Assembly (NCBI RefSeq): GCF_004104055.1
Contig: NZ_QOVJ01000007.1
Span: forward strand, 1-64,000
Reading direction: 5' to 3'
DNA: 64,000 nucleotides
From: Leeuwenhoekiella aestuarii
Lineage (GTDB): Bacteria; Bacteroidota; Bacteroidia; Flavobacteriales; Flavobacteriaceae
Position 1 is the stretch's first letter. The number at the start of each line of letters is the position of its first letter. The translations under genes and the position numbers were made by a program. The notes below the pieces were generated by a model. It was given only the letters and a program-made list of their open reading frames with translations. It had not been told where the DNA came from and ran no database searches. Positions 9,268 through 18,800 of the stretch are shown here, one piece after another.

Positions 9268-12200
9268 TTAGAATTTTACGTTTAGACCTAAAGTCACTCT
9301 TTGTCCCCTGCTGAGCACTCTGGAACCTTCATAAAAATGGTATTCAGGATCGATGCCATAATCATTATCTGCCCATAATAATATATTAGAAACCTGACCT
9401 CTTAAGGTAACTTGATCAATACCCGAATTTCCAAATATGTTATTGGGTAAGCGATAGAGCAAGTTGATATCCCTTATTTTGATATAGGAAGCACTTATAA
9501 TATTACTGTCCCCATCAACGTAGTAATCAGTATCTCTATTTACAGTACTTTCTCTATCTACAAACCTAGGGATGTCAGTAAACTCTTCATCTCCAGGCTC
9601 CATCCAACGATCTAAGAAATCTTCATTAATATTTCCTGAGGTAAAGTTGTAATTAGCTGCATCCAATCGTGTACCTGAATAGCGGTTATTCACATCTCTG
9701 CGCATTACATGACCCAAACTAAACACCGTGTTTACATTTAAGGAAAGATTTTTATAACTGAATGTATTTCCAAAACCACCATTCCATTTCGGTTGTGTGG
9801 TTCCCATGTGTTTGATATCTTCTGGAGTAGTTACGTTAGGTTCAGTGGTAATGGTTCCATCTGCCAATCGTACCTGAGGATCTCCATTTTCATCCAGACC
9901 GGCATAATCAAATGCAAAAAGAGAAAATGCAGGATATCCTACTACAAACTGTTCATCGACTCTTACATCACCTGTAGTGGTCTCTGTGATGAATCTTAAA
10001 TTTGTAATTTTATTTTCATTAAAAGCCATATTCAACTGGGAAGACCAGGTAAAATCTTTTAATGCAATATTTATCGTATTCAATCCTATTTCGAAACCAT
10101 CGTTTTCTAAATCACCGAGGTTTCCCCGTACAGAACTGTATCCGGTAAATACATTTGTAGGTATAGTTCCCAATAGATCTGAGGTCTTTCTTTTATAATA
10201 ATCGAGTGAACCTGTAATGCGACCGTTGATATTATAATCGATACCTAAGTTTGTAGTAGCTGTTCTTTCCCAACTTAATTTACGGTTACCTGGTGTAGAT
10301 ATGCGAAGACCGGTTTCAGGAAAAAAGGCCGATGATATAGGAACTAAAATATCAAATGATGCTGCATCTCCCGGTTTAGGGGCATTCCCTGTGATACCAT
10401 ATGTTGTTCTTAATGCCAAAGAATTTAACCAATCTGCACTTTGAAAGAAAGATTCCCTTCCTATATTCCATTTACCACCAACACTCCATACGGGTCTATT
10501 TTGAGCAGATTTGTCTAGCCCGAAAAGATTACTTTGGTCAGCTCTTATACTTGCATTTAAGGTGTATTTACGATTAAATGTATATGCCGCATTTCCATAA
10601 TAGGAAATGAATCGCGTTGTGGTTTCACTTCTACCGAAATAGCGCTCGGCGATCAAAGGTTGAAGATTACTCAGGCCACCATAACCAGGGAAGAACTCAA
10701 AGAAATTAGGTTTTACTACATTGCCCAGGAAATTCCCTATGGGAATTGCGTAGGTTCCATATTCTCTTTGTTCATAGCTTTGTAGCCTATCATCATACCC
10801 CCTTACTTGACTAAGTTTGGTAGTACTCATCTGCTGTTGTGCTTCGTGTCCAGCAATTATGTTTAGCTGATGCATTCTATCGTTCCAATCTTTTCCGAAG
10901 GACAACTGATTTCTTACGGTCCAGGCTTCTACATCTGAACTTCTCGCGGCATATTTCCCTCCTGTATTGGGTATTATATATTGTGGTGTCGCTCCCGGGG
11001 AAGAAACGACAGTGTATTCAACGAGTTCTTGTCTTTCTGCAATGGCTAAATGATCAGTGTACTCTTCATTATCCACTGCATTGAGCGTGTAGCTGTATGT
11101 CCCCTGAAACTTTAAACCCTCAAAGATATCTAAATCAACACCCAGAATATTTCTCATGGATTTTGTTATGTTTTTGGTATATGCCAAATCCAATTCATCC
11201 AAAGGGGTATAACTCAAGTCTACAAGACTTGCCTGCTCAAATTCACTCCTTACCTCATCATTTAACTCGGTCATATAAGACGTTTCAATATTATTCCCGT
11301 TAGCATCTCTAAAAAGCTGATAGGGTAAAAAGCGACTGTTAATATTAATGTTATTCGGGCTGAATCTATTCTGATATGTGAGATCAGTAATGATGTCAAT
11401 ATTGATACGATTACCAACATCAAAATTCTGTCTAAGGTTTAATTTATACCTGTTATCTTTCTCACCAGGTGTGTTACTCTGCCTTCCGGTATAATTACCA
11501 GAGGCATAAAAAGAATATCCTTTTTTTCCTCCAGATGCAGAAAGGGTGTGGGTGGTAAGGATGGAAGGTCTATAAAATAAATTATTGATTTGACTCCTAT
11601 TGTTTATAGCAGCTAAACTATCTAATCTTTGTCTTGCAATCCCTTCAGATATTACGCCTCTATTGCGGTCGTATAAAATTTGTTCATGAGGAGAGATGCC
11701 ATTTCCTGATGTACCGTAACCTACCACATTTTCATAGGGATATATTTCAGGATTGAAAATCTGCTCAGCAACCGCTATAAAGTCGGCACTTTTAAGCGTA
11801 CGCAAATAATCCTGATCTGGTCTGCCATCCATAGTAATGAACGTGTCATACTGAAAACTTACAGTTCCGCTGGAAGATCCTCTTTTTGTATTGATCACAA
11901 TAACACCGTTAGCGGCTCGTGAGCCCCATATAGAAGCTGCTGTAGCATCCTTTAATACGGTAATATCTCTAATATCCTGTGGATTAATATTAGCAAGACC
12001 AGAAATTGCTGCCGAACTATTAGTTTGAGTAGAAATATCTGGAATAGGAACACCATCTACAACAATTAAAGGACTGCTGTTTAAAAGTTGAACTGTGGCC
12101 AACCCTCTAACCAATAATGGATTAAATAGTTCTGCTCCAGGACTACTATTTACCGTAAGCCCAGGGATTAGACCATCAAGACGTTCTGCAACATTCATCG

Positions 12201-12948
12201 TGCTGCTTCGATTTTGAAAAACTTCCATATCTGGTTTAGCAAAAGAACCTGCGCTGCGTTCTTTAGCTATAGTCTGATATCCGGTAGAAACAAGTACTAC
12301 TTCATCTAAAGAACTCACGTCTTCTTTTAAAACCACTATCAGGTTCTTTGCGTTATCTGCCGTAATGATAATCTCCTGATCCAGAAACCCGATGTAGGTG
12401 ATTAACAGCGTCGTTCCTGTAGCCGCATTGGCAAATTTAAATTCACCTTCCATATTTGTTGAAACAGCACGTGTGCTATCTTTTAATTGTACAGTAGCAC
12501 CAGCGAGGGGTACGCCCAATGAGTCTCTAACCACACCGCTTACGGTAACTTGTTGCTGAGCGTTTAAGATGGGTGTTTGTGCTTTTTTTCTACTTACAAT
12601 AACCACATTGTTTTCAAAAGAATACTGATAGCCGATGCGATCAAGACCCTCATTAAGCAATTCTGAAGTCTTATAAATTCCACTACTAACTTCAAAAGTA
12701 GGTGCTTTAGTAAGTTCATTGGACCGGTATACAAAATTGTAATCGGTTTGTGCTTTGATTAAGTTAAAGACCTCTTCTAAGGACAATGTTTGATCTTTTG
12801 AAATTGCAATAGAAGCATCTTGTGAGAATCCGCTGTTGGGGCTCAGTGCAAATGTAGTTGCGCAGAGCATAAAAATAAGTGTTCTCATGATGATGTGTTG
12901 AGCTACACGGCTTAAAAAACCATGGTTGGGAGTCAAATTAATTTTCAT
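9268..12948 (-). CDS. SusC/RagA-family TonB-dependent transporter with STN domain
   Basis: This 1226-aa outer-membrane transporter has, in order, a leader (about 1-42), an STN (secretin/TonB N-terminal) domain (about 48-118), a carboxypeptidase-like beta-sandwich (about 134-205), a TonB-box-like DEVVLV segment (215-220), the plug with NVAERLDGLIPG and LVRGLATV, and a 22-strand-type barrel to the C-terminal phenylalanine. The STN domain is the signalling module that contacts a FecR-type anti-sigma factor, and a FecR and a sigma factor are encoded directly upstream. The gene is therefore probably autoregulated by ligand occupancy. The predicted start has a long positively charged leader; M21 is an alternative start. 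Confidence 0.95.
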   Translation of the reverse strand: MKINLTPNHGFLSRVAQHIIMRTLIFMLCATTFALSPNSGFSQDASIAISKDQTLSLEEVFNLIKAQTDYNFVYRSNELTKAPTFEVSSGIYKTSELLNEGLDRIGYQYSFENNVVIVSRKKAQTPILNAQQQVTVSGVVRDSLGVPLAGATVQLKDSTRAVSTNMEGEFKFANAATGTTLLITYIGFLDQEIIITADNAKNLIVVLKEDVSSLDEVVLVSTGYQTIAKERSAGSFAKPDMEVFQNRSSTMNVAERLDGLIPGLTVNSSPGAELFNPLLVRGLATVQLLNSSPLIVVDGVPIPDISTQTNSSAAISGLANINPQDIRDITVLKDATAASIWGSRAANGVIVINTKRGSSSGTVSFQYDTFITMDGRPDQDYLRTLKSADFIAVAEQIFNPEIYPYENVVGYGTSGNGISPHEQILYDRNRGVISEGIARQRLDSLAAINNRSQINNLFYRPSILTTHTLSASGGKKGYSFYASGNYTGRQSNTPGEKDNRYKLNLRQNFDVGNRINIDIITDLTYQNRFSPNNININSRFLPYQLFRDANGNNIETSYMTELNDEVRSEFEQASLVDLSYTPLDELDLAYTKNITKSMRNILGVDLDIFEGLKFQGTYSYTLNAVDNEEYTDHLAIAERQELVEYTVVSSPGATPQYIIPNTGGKYAARSSDVEAWTVRNQLSFGKDWNDRMHQLNIIAGHEAQQQMSTTKLSQVRGYDDRLQSYEQREYGTYAIPIGNFLGNVVKPNFFEFFPGYGGLSNLQPLIAERYFGRSETTTRFISYYGNAAYTFNRKYTLNASIRADQSNLFGLDKSAQNRPVWSVGGKWNIGRESFFQSADWLNSLALRTTYGITGNAPKPGDAASFDILVPISSAFFPETGLRISTPGNRKLSWERTATTNLGIDYNINGRITGSLDYYKRKTSDLLGTIPTNVFTGYSSVRGNLGDLENDGFEIGLNTINIALKDFTWSSQLNMAFNENKITNLRFITETTTGDVRVDEQFVVGYPAFSLFAFDYAGLDENGDPQVRLADGTITTEPNVTTPEDIKHMGTTQPKWNGGFGNTFSYKNLSLNVNTVFSLGHVMRRDVNNRYSGTRLDAANYNFTSGNINEDFLDRWMEPGDEEFTDIPRFVDRESTVNRDTDYYVDGDSNIISASYIKIRDINLLYRLPNNIFGNSGIDQVTLRGQVSNILLWADNDYGIDPEYHFYEGSRVLSRGQRVTLGLNVKF

Positions 12949-13057
12949 AAATTTGTTGAGGATTATTTAAACATTAAGTTGTTTTAGGTAATTAAACTAG
13001 AGGAATTTTAGTCTGATGCTGTGGAAGGTGCTGACTTCAATTCCTTTTTTCTTGCCA

Positions 13058-14218
13058 TTATTTTATCATAATTTTCTTATCTTTTATTTCGAAGGTTACT
13101 TCTCCGGTTTTTTCTAAATTTTGAAGAAGCGTTTGAATATCATCTTCCCGTTTTAAAGTACCTGAAAACAAATAATTCTTCTTTACATCATTTTCAAAAT
13201 CCACTTCAGCATCATACCATCTGGAAAGTTGATGCATCATGGCTTGCAACGGCTCATCGCGAAATAGGAATATTCCATCTTTCCAAGCTATAGCATAATT
13301 CACATCGACCTTTGTAATAACCAGATCATTATCAGAACCCATATTAACTGCCTGTTCACCCGGCTTTAAAACTTTACTAGAGTGTTTATTATGAATAGCA
13401 ACACTACCTTCAACCAATGTGGTATAAAGGGCCTTATCATTTTTATAGGCACTTATATTAAATTCGGTTCCTAAAACTTCAAGCTCCTGTTCTTTTTGTT
13501 TTACGATGAAAGAATCTCCATCATGTTGTGTACTGTGTGAGACATTAAAATAGGCTTCCCCATAAACCAATTCAACTGTTCTGGGCTGACCCGCAATAAA
13601 CTGTACCGGATATTTTAATTTTGATTCTGAATTGAGCCAAACTTGAGTACCATCTGAAAGTTCTACAAAAAATTTCCCCCCTCTAGGTATTGTTAAGTAA
13701 TTATAAACAAGCTCTCCAGTATTTTTATCCTTAGTATATAAAAGGTGATTGCTTACAAAGCTTGAATTTTTGCCTTTATAAACGGTTTCTTTAGAAAGTT
13801 CGATTTCTTCTCCATTTTCAAGGCCTAAAATAGCCTTATCTGAACCGGAAACTATATTATTTCCTAATGCTGAAGGATCCTCAGTAGTTTTAAAAGTATC
13901 AGGTAAATTATAAAAAACGCCCAATCCAAAACCTATTAAAAGAATGGCGGCAGCAGCATATTTTAAAAAATTTTGCTTTTTAGATTTTGAAAAATAAATC
14001 TTGCTTTTCAAAGCTTTCCAGTCTTCTACAACATCAATATCCCCCAAAATCTTCTCTCGTTCAGCCCAATAGTTGCGATCGTTAAAATCTCTAAAGAGTT
14101 TATCCTGATCCTCTTTAGTTATCAAATCGGTATGAGGATTAGCTGTATTTTCTTTACCCTTCAAAATAAAATTTGAAAGGCTTTTACAATACGCTATTAT
14201 CTCTTTAAAATCTAACAT
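13058..14218 (-). CDS. FecR-family anti-sigma factor
   Basis: The protein is about 386 aa from the ATG at 14218. An upstream start at 14248 adds ten residues with no family resemblance. A cytoplasmic sigma-binding N-terminus is followed by one membrane helix (FLKYAAAAILLIGFGLG). The periplasmic FecR domain contains the family hallmarks GGKFFVELSDGTQVWLNSESKLKYP and ELVYGEAYFNV (read in two parts), and a C-terminal STN-binding domain (DUF4974-like). It should hold the ECF sigma factor encoded upstream until the STN domain of the SusC transporter signals ligand. It lies between the sigma gene and susC, the standard order. Confidence 0.93.
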   Translation of the reverse strand: MLDFKEIIAYCKSLSNFILKGKENTANPHTDLITKEDQDKLFRDFNDRNYWAEREKILGDIDVVEDWKALKSKIYFSKSKKQNFLKYAAAAILLIGFGLGVFYNLPDTFKTTEDPSALGNNIVSGSDKAILGLENGEEIELSKETVYKGKNSSFVSNHLLYTKDKNTGELVYNYLTIPRGGKFFVELSDGTQVWLNSESKLKYPVQFIAGQPRTVELVYGEAYFNVSHSTQHDGDSFIVKQKEQELEVLGTEFNISAYKNDKALYTTLVEGSVAIHNKHSSKVLKPGEQAVNMGSDNDLVITKVDVNYAIAWKDGIFLFRDEPLQAMMHQLSRWYDAEVDFENDVKKNYLFSGTLKREDDIQTLLQNLEKTGEVTFEIKDKKIMIK

Positions 14219-14349
14219 ACTTGACAGTTCTACTGTTAAGACGATCAAATATTAAAGTAGGGTTAAAAAAAAGTTATTTTTTTTTTAAAATTAAAAACAT
14301 ATAAATAAAACTACCCGAAAATAATTTAAGAAAATATGGATTACATTGA

Positions 14350-14904
14350 TTAGAAATTGCTACTTGCCATAACTAAGAGAAGGAAGTGATAGTGCTCTTT
14401 TAATAAGGGGCGCATTTTTTTATAAGCAATCTTTTTCTGAGCTTTAACGGTATTTATGGAAAGTGATAGACTGTCTGCAATTTCTTGATTAGAATAATTT
14501 TTAAGGCTCAATTTTATTATTTGTGCACATCTATATGGTAAACTATTCGTTGCTTTTTCAATAAGAGTACTTGTTTCTACATGTATGATTTCCTTATAAA
14601 AAAAACGGTCTGATTCCAACCATTCAAATTCTTCAATGGTAGATTGCGAATCCATTACACGAACATACTTAGACTTTAAGACATCTAAACATTTATTTTT
14701 CACAGCTGTGTACAGGTAGCTTTTTGCAGCATTCATTTCTATGAAATGAATTTCTTTTTCCCAGACTTTAACAAAAACCTCCTGCACAGCATCTTTAGAT
14801 GCTTGTAGATCAGATAAATAACTTTTTGCAAAAAGACATAAAGATGGATAAAGTGCCTTATAAAGCAACTTGAATTCGTTTATATCCAAATTTGAGTCAT
14901 TCAA
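14350..14904 (-). CDS. ECF-type RNA polymerase sigma factor
   Basis: This 184-aa protein has sigma region 2 (ASKDAVQEVFVKVWEK) and region 4 with a helix-turn-helix (NYSNQEIADSLSLSINTVKAQ), as in the Bacteroidota RpoE/ECF group that works with FecR and SusC. The frame opens at a TTG (complement 14902-14904). An ATG seven bases upstream is out of frame and is closed by a stop, so TTG is the most plausible start. It is the first gene of the sigma-FecR-SusCD cascade and should activate susC and the genes after it. Confidence 0.9.
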   Translation of the reverse strand: MNDSNLDINEFKLLYKALYPSLCLFAKSYLSDLQASKDAVQEVFVKVWEKEIHFIEMNAAKSYLYTAVKNKCLDVLKSKYVRVMDSQSTIEEFEWLESDRFFYKEIIHVETSTLIEKATNSLPYRCAQIIKLSLKNYSNQEIADSLSLSINTVKAQKKIAYKKMRPLLKEHYHFLLLVMASSNF

Positions 14905-15059
14905 AACATAAAATTTTGCTAAATATATAATCTTTAAAATAAAGATATTACATAGTCTAAATAATTATGGATTTACTATTATTTAATTCTAAAATTTCTA
15001 ATCTTGAAATTTAAAAAACAATTTTTCAGATTATCTCATTTTATACGAAATAAAACTGA

Positions 15060-15440
15060 CCTCCTCACATATTTAGGTACTGGTCGTAACTAGAGAATCT
15101 GGGCTATTTTTATTGATTTCAATGTACTCATCTCTGAAGGATTCATTGAAGCTTTCTATAAATGGGTTTTCCGGGTCATAAGAAGTCTAATTCCACCTTG
15201 TTTTTATAAGCCCATTTATCCAATACTTTACTGATAAATTCACTTCCATTATCGACTTTTATGCGTTTAGGATAAAGTCTTGTGCCAGTAACTAAATTAT
15301 CTATCACCCCAACAACATCACTTTCTTTAGGGGTATAATAAAACACACTTTTCTGTAGCTATATTAGGCGTACACAACGGTTGATGGAACTATTATATTC
15401 CATACGAATATTGCTGACCATCTCCCGTTTTCGAGATGGC
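15060..15440 (-). pseudogene. IS3-family transposase OrfB (integrase core), truncated
   Basis: Only pieces of the DDE integrase remain. A short N-terminal part with stops is followed by the segment around the second catalytic aspartate (RLYPKRIKVDNGSEFISKVLDKW) and degraded parts of the C-terminal motif (PGKP, then shifted SFNESFRDEYIE). The region of the first catalytic aspartate is missing through an internal deletion, and several stops and frameshifts are present. Confidence 0.8.
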
Positions 15441-15441
15441 C

Positions 15442-15706
15442 TCAGAACTTTTTTTTAAGTAAGTCATGAAGAATCTGTTTGTCAAGACTTAAATCAGCTA
15501 CAAGCTTTTTAAGCTGAGCATTCTCCTCTTCCATGTTCTTGAGTCTTTTCAGTTCGGAGACACCTAGACCCCGTATTTTTTCTTCCAATTGTAAAAGGTA
15601 GCCTCGCTGATTCCCATCTAGCTACAGACCTCAGAAAGACGCGTTCCCGTCTCAACCTTCTTGATCGCAAATACTATCTGTGACGCGGTAAATTTGATCG
15701 TTTCAT
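15442..15706 (-). pseudogene. IS3-family transposase OrfA, broken
   Basis: The translation follows the IS3 OrfA family: KFTASQIVFAIKKVETGTR, then MGISEATFYNWKKKYG (the HTH), then a leucine-zipper tail MEEENAQLKKLVADLSLDKQ. A TAG interrupts the helix-turn-helix region at 15618-15620. A second stop at 15564-15566 coincides with a frameshift, after which the family sequence resumes in another frame (GVSELKRLK). It cannot be functional without repair. Confidence 0.85.
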
Positions 15707-15800
15707 AAGCAAATAATCTATTTGAAGTTAAACATTTATTTGCCCAGAATCCTCTAGTTTTTATCAGTCCGATTTAATGGGAGGAGGTCACATTAAAATA

Positions 15801-15845
15801 TCCCCATAAACAGGGAGTAAATAAAGCCATAAGCTAGGTATCTTG
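15801..15845 (+). promoter_or_regulatory. Shared locus promoter, copy A (DUF4132 gene)
   Basis: TCCCCATAAACAGGG at 15801-15815 matches the locus consensus TCCCTGAAAACAGGG. A -7-like TATCTTG ends at 15845, so the span from motif start to the end of the -7 box is 45 bp. The motif begins 80 bp before the start codon. It lies 10 bp beyond the IS right end, so the insertion stopped just short of it. Confidence 0.6.
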
Positions 15846-15880
15846 CAGAAAATTAAACGCGATTCTAAAGATCATCGATT

Positions 15881-18800
15881 ATGATACCTACCGAACAAGC
15901 TCATAAATACATTTCCAGATTTAAAAAAGCTGATCTAAAAAAAGAAGATTTCCATCAATTTTCAGCACCGTATCAAAAACTGGGTTGGGTACTTACTCAA
16001 CTCAAAAAAGACCAATACAATTACTATACGGCTTCTGATTTAACAGCCAGTTTTGCGGCACCAGAAACGATGAATCCTTGGTCTAGCAAAGAAGGAATGC
16101 AATTGGGTGTGTTTTTGTTTGGAGAAATTCAAGCACCCTATTTAGGTATGATGTGGCAGCTTATCGACTCCCTTCCCTATCAGGAAGGTTATGCTAGAAA
16201 AGCATTTAGGTCGAAAGCCAGCTTCCAGCTGCTCACTAAAAAAATCAACATCTTTAGACGCTTTTTAAGCCTGAGCCGTTTAGGAATGGGCAGCTTACCA
16301 CTTCAAGAGCAATTGCAATACAGCACCTATTACGATCGCGGAAACAGCTACTTCTTTGCTTCTATCTTCACCCAAAAACCAGAACTGGTAGCTGAAGTGG
16401 TAGTTGATATCATTCAGGGCGAAGACGAGATAGGTGGTGTTAGTCACGATCTTATCAAGGGCCTATTGCTTACCCCAGCACAAAAAAACTGGGAACTGGT
16501 AGGCAACTTACTCCTTGCAGCGCAACGGCAAGAAGGCTTGCGACAAACTATTTTAGAAAGCTTAGATGAGACCCATTTAGGAGCGCTTAAATACATTATC
16601 AATCTTATTTTAGAAAATGACCTGGCCCGTTTTAGTAGTGTGGTAAGAGCTGTAAATGTATGGTTTGGTTTTAATTGGGAAGCACCTAAAAAAGCTACGG
16701 TGAATCGAATCCTACAGCTTGCCCAAAGCTTAATTCATAATAGCGATAAAGTTGACGAACTCCTTAACAGCAGAGATAATATAGAAGTGTATGTAGCACT
16801 TTGGGCTGTAGGGATTATAGATGTAGATTTGGCCAATCAAAAAGCTTTAAATCGGGTATATCAAACAGAAAATAGAGACACCAAACTAGCAGCGCTTTAT
16901 TTTGTATCGCAAACCGGCAGGACCAACACCTCTATTGTTGACTATTTTAAAAAAGAGCTGGGTAAAGATCCGGCTATCGATCATTGGGTGATTTTAAATT
17001 TACCCCAAATCGAATTGGATACCGACCTTTTTCAACGCGTATATGAAGTCGCTCAAGCTATTGAAAACGGAAAAGCACAAAAATCAGGAAAAATATTTTC
17101 GTGGTTTGACTTTCAGCCTACTTCAGAATCGTTTTTCAATTTTCTTATCAATCAGGCTAACCAAGAACAATTAGCCCTGCTCGCTGATGATATTGATCAA
17201 CTTCCCTCGGTATATAGAGAAAATTACATTCGTAAAGTGTTTCCCAACAGTCATCGCTATTATTGGGGCAAAAAAAGTGCACCACAACCGCAAGCCGATT
17301 ACGATTACGAACGCGGTTCCTGGAAACGAAACTTAGCGCATCAAGCCATTAAAAACCGAAATGAAACCGTAATGGCTACCGGTATTCAACTCTTTTATGT
17401 GATGCCGCTCTATGAAGAAGACCTACTGCTTGCTGAAGAATTACTAAGTCGTAAAAGTAAAACCTTACGTTCGGCTTTAATAGAATTGGTGGTCCATCAA
17501 CCTGAACCCATTTTACAGACCACTACCCTTCATTTAATAGAAGCTAAAAATGTAAATCAGCGTTTAGCGGGACTCGAAATTTTATCGATTTTAGATAACG
17601 AGGATCAATATCCCGAGTTTATCAACCAACAAATAGAACGCTACAAAGCCCGTCCCAAACACTCCAAAAATGAACAAGTCTTCCTGGACAAATTCACCAA
17701 GTCTGAACACGCAAATACCTTTAGTACTGGTTTTGGAGCTGTAGACTACAGCAATCTGAGTCCGCTGTATATACCCCAACCCAAATTTCAAACCAAGACC
17801 AACTTTTTCGATAAGCTGGGTATTGTAAGTTCCGCAGGAAAAAGCAATAAGTTAAGCGCTTTTATCAACCCTAAAAAAATTAGTGAAGCCGTAAATAATT
17901 TGATTAAACGCATCCATGAGCAGCGCAATTATGAATACGAGCGAGAAGGCTATCAGGGAGAAACCACTACCCAATTATTAGGACAGGGCATTCACGATAT
18001 TAAAGAATTAGAAGACCCTACCCCTTTAGAAGAATTGCATAACCTCCCCTTAGCCAAGCTTTGGATAGAATGGTATGAACATAGCCAACTAAACGATTAT
18101 GAAATGTATATGGCTATTCGTTTTATAGCCAATGCCAATAACCCGTACAGTTACTACAGCACGCTTATTCCGTTTGGCAAACAATACATTCCCAATCTCG
18201 AAGCATTAGCCATAGAGCATAATCCACGTTCGTATTATGGAAAAAATCAAGTGTACTTAAAAGTTCTAAAAAGGCTCTTCAAAGTTTACCAAGACCAGGC
18301 TAATTTCATCAATTTCAAATTAGATCTCTTAGAAGATATAATTGCTAATTTTCCCGAAAAGCATAAAAAAACAGGCTTTAAGCAAAATGACTATTCCATA
18401 CAATCTTCCAATTGGACGAGTATAGCTTCGCAATTTATAGGAGGCCTGGATGAAGATGAACTAGAGAATGCCAGCCTGGATCAACTAAAAAAGCTTTGGG
18501 ATTTGCACCTGTACTTAACCGCTCAATACCTGGGGCATCCTAACCCGGTTTCGCAACTTCAGGAAGTCGCAGCAGAAAAAGTTAAAAATGCCAGGGACAT
18601 GCCTGCTCCCAAGATCGAGGTAACCATTAAGTTGTATCAAAACAAGCTGATCAATGAGGATGATCTCTTGTTTCAGGCGCTATATTCCGGAGAATTGATG
18701 TCCATTATAGACGGTGGCTTCAATTACCGCATCCGCAGCGGTAGAATTCCTAAAAATCCAATTCCGCCACACGTATTTGCTCCCCTTAAAACCAATCTCC

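Larger units (their letters stand above)
15057..15790 (-). mobile_element. Decayed, internally deleted IS3-family insertion sequence
   Basis: The element is bounded by perfect 10-bp inverted repeats, TGACCTCCTC at 15057-15066 and GAGGAGGTCA at 15781-15790, with the TG...CA ends of IS3-type elements. Inside, on the minus strand, are remnants of both transposase frames. At about 734 bp it is roughly half the length of an intact IS3 element, which reflects a deletion in orfB. I see no clear target-site duplication, so it is probably old. Its right end lies 10 bp before the regulatory site of the DUF4132 gene. Confidence 0.85.
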
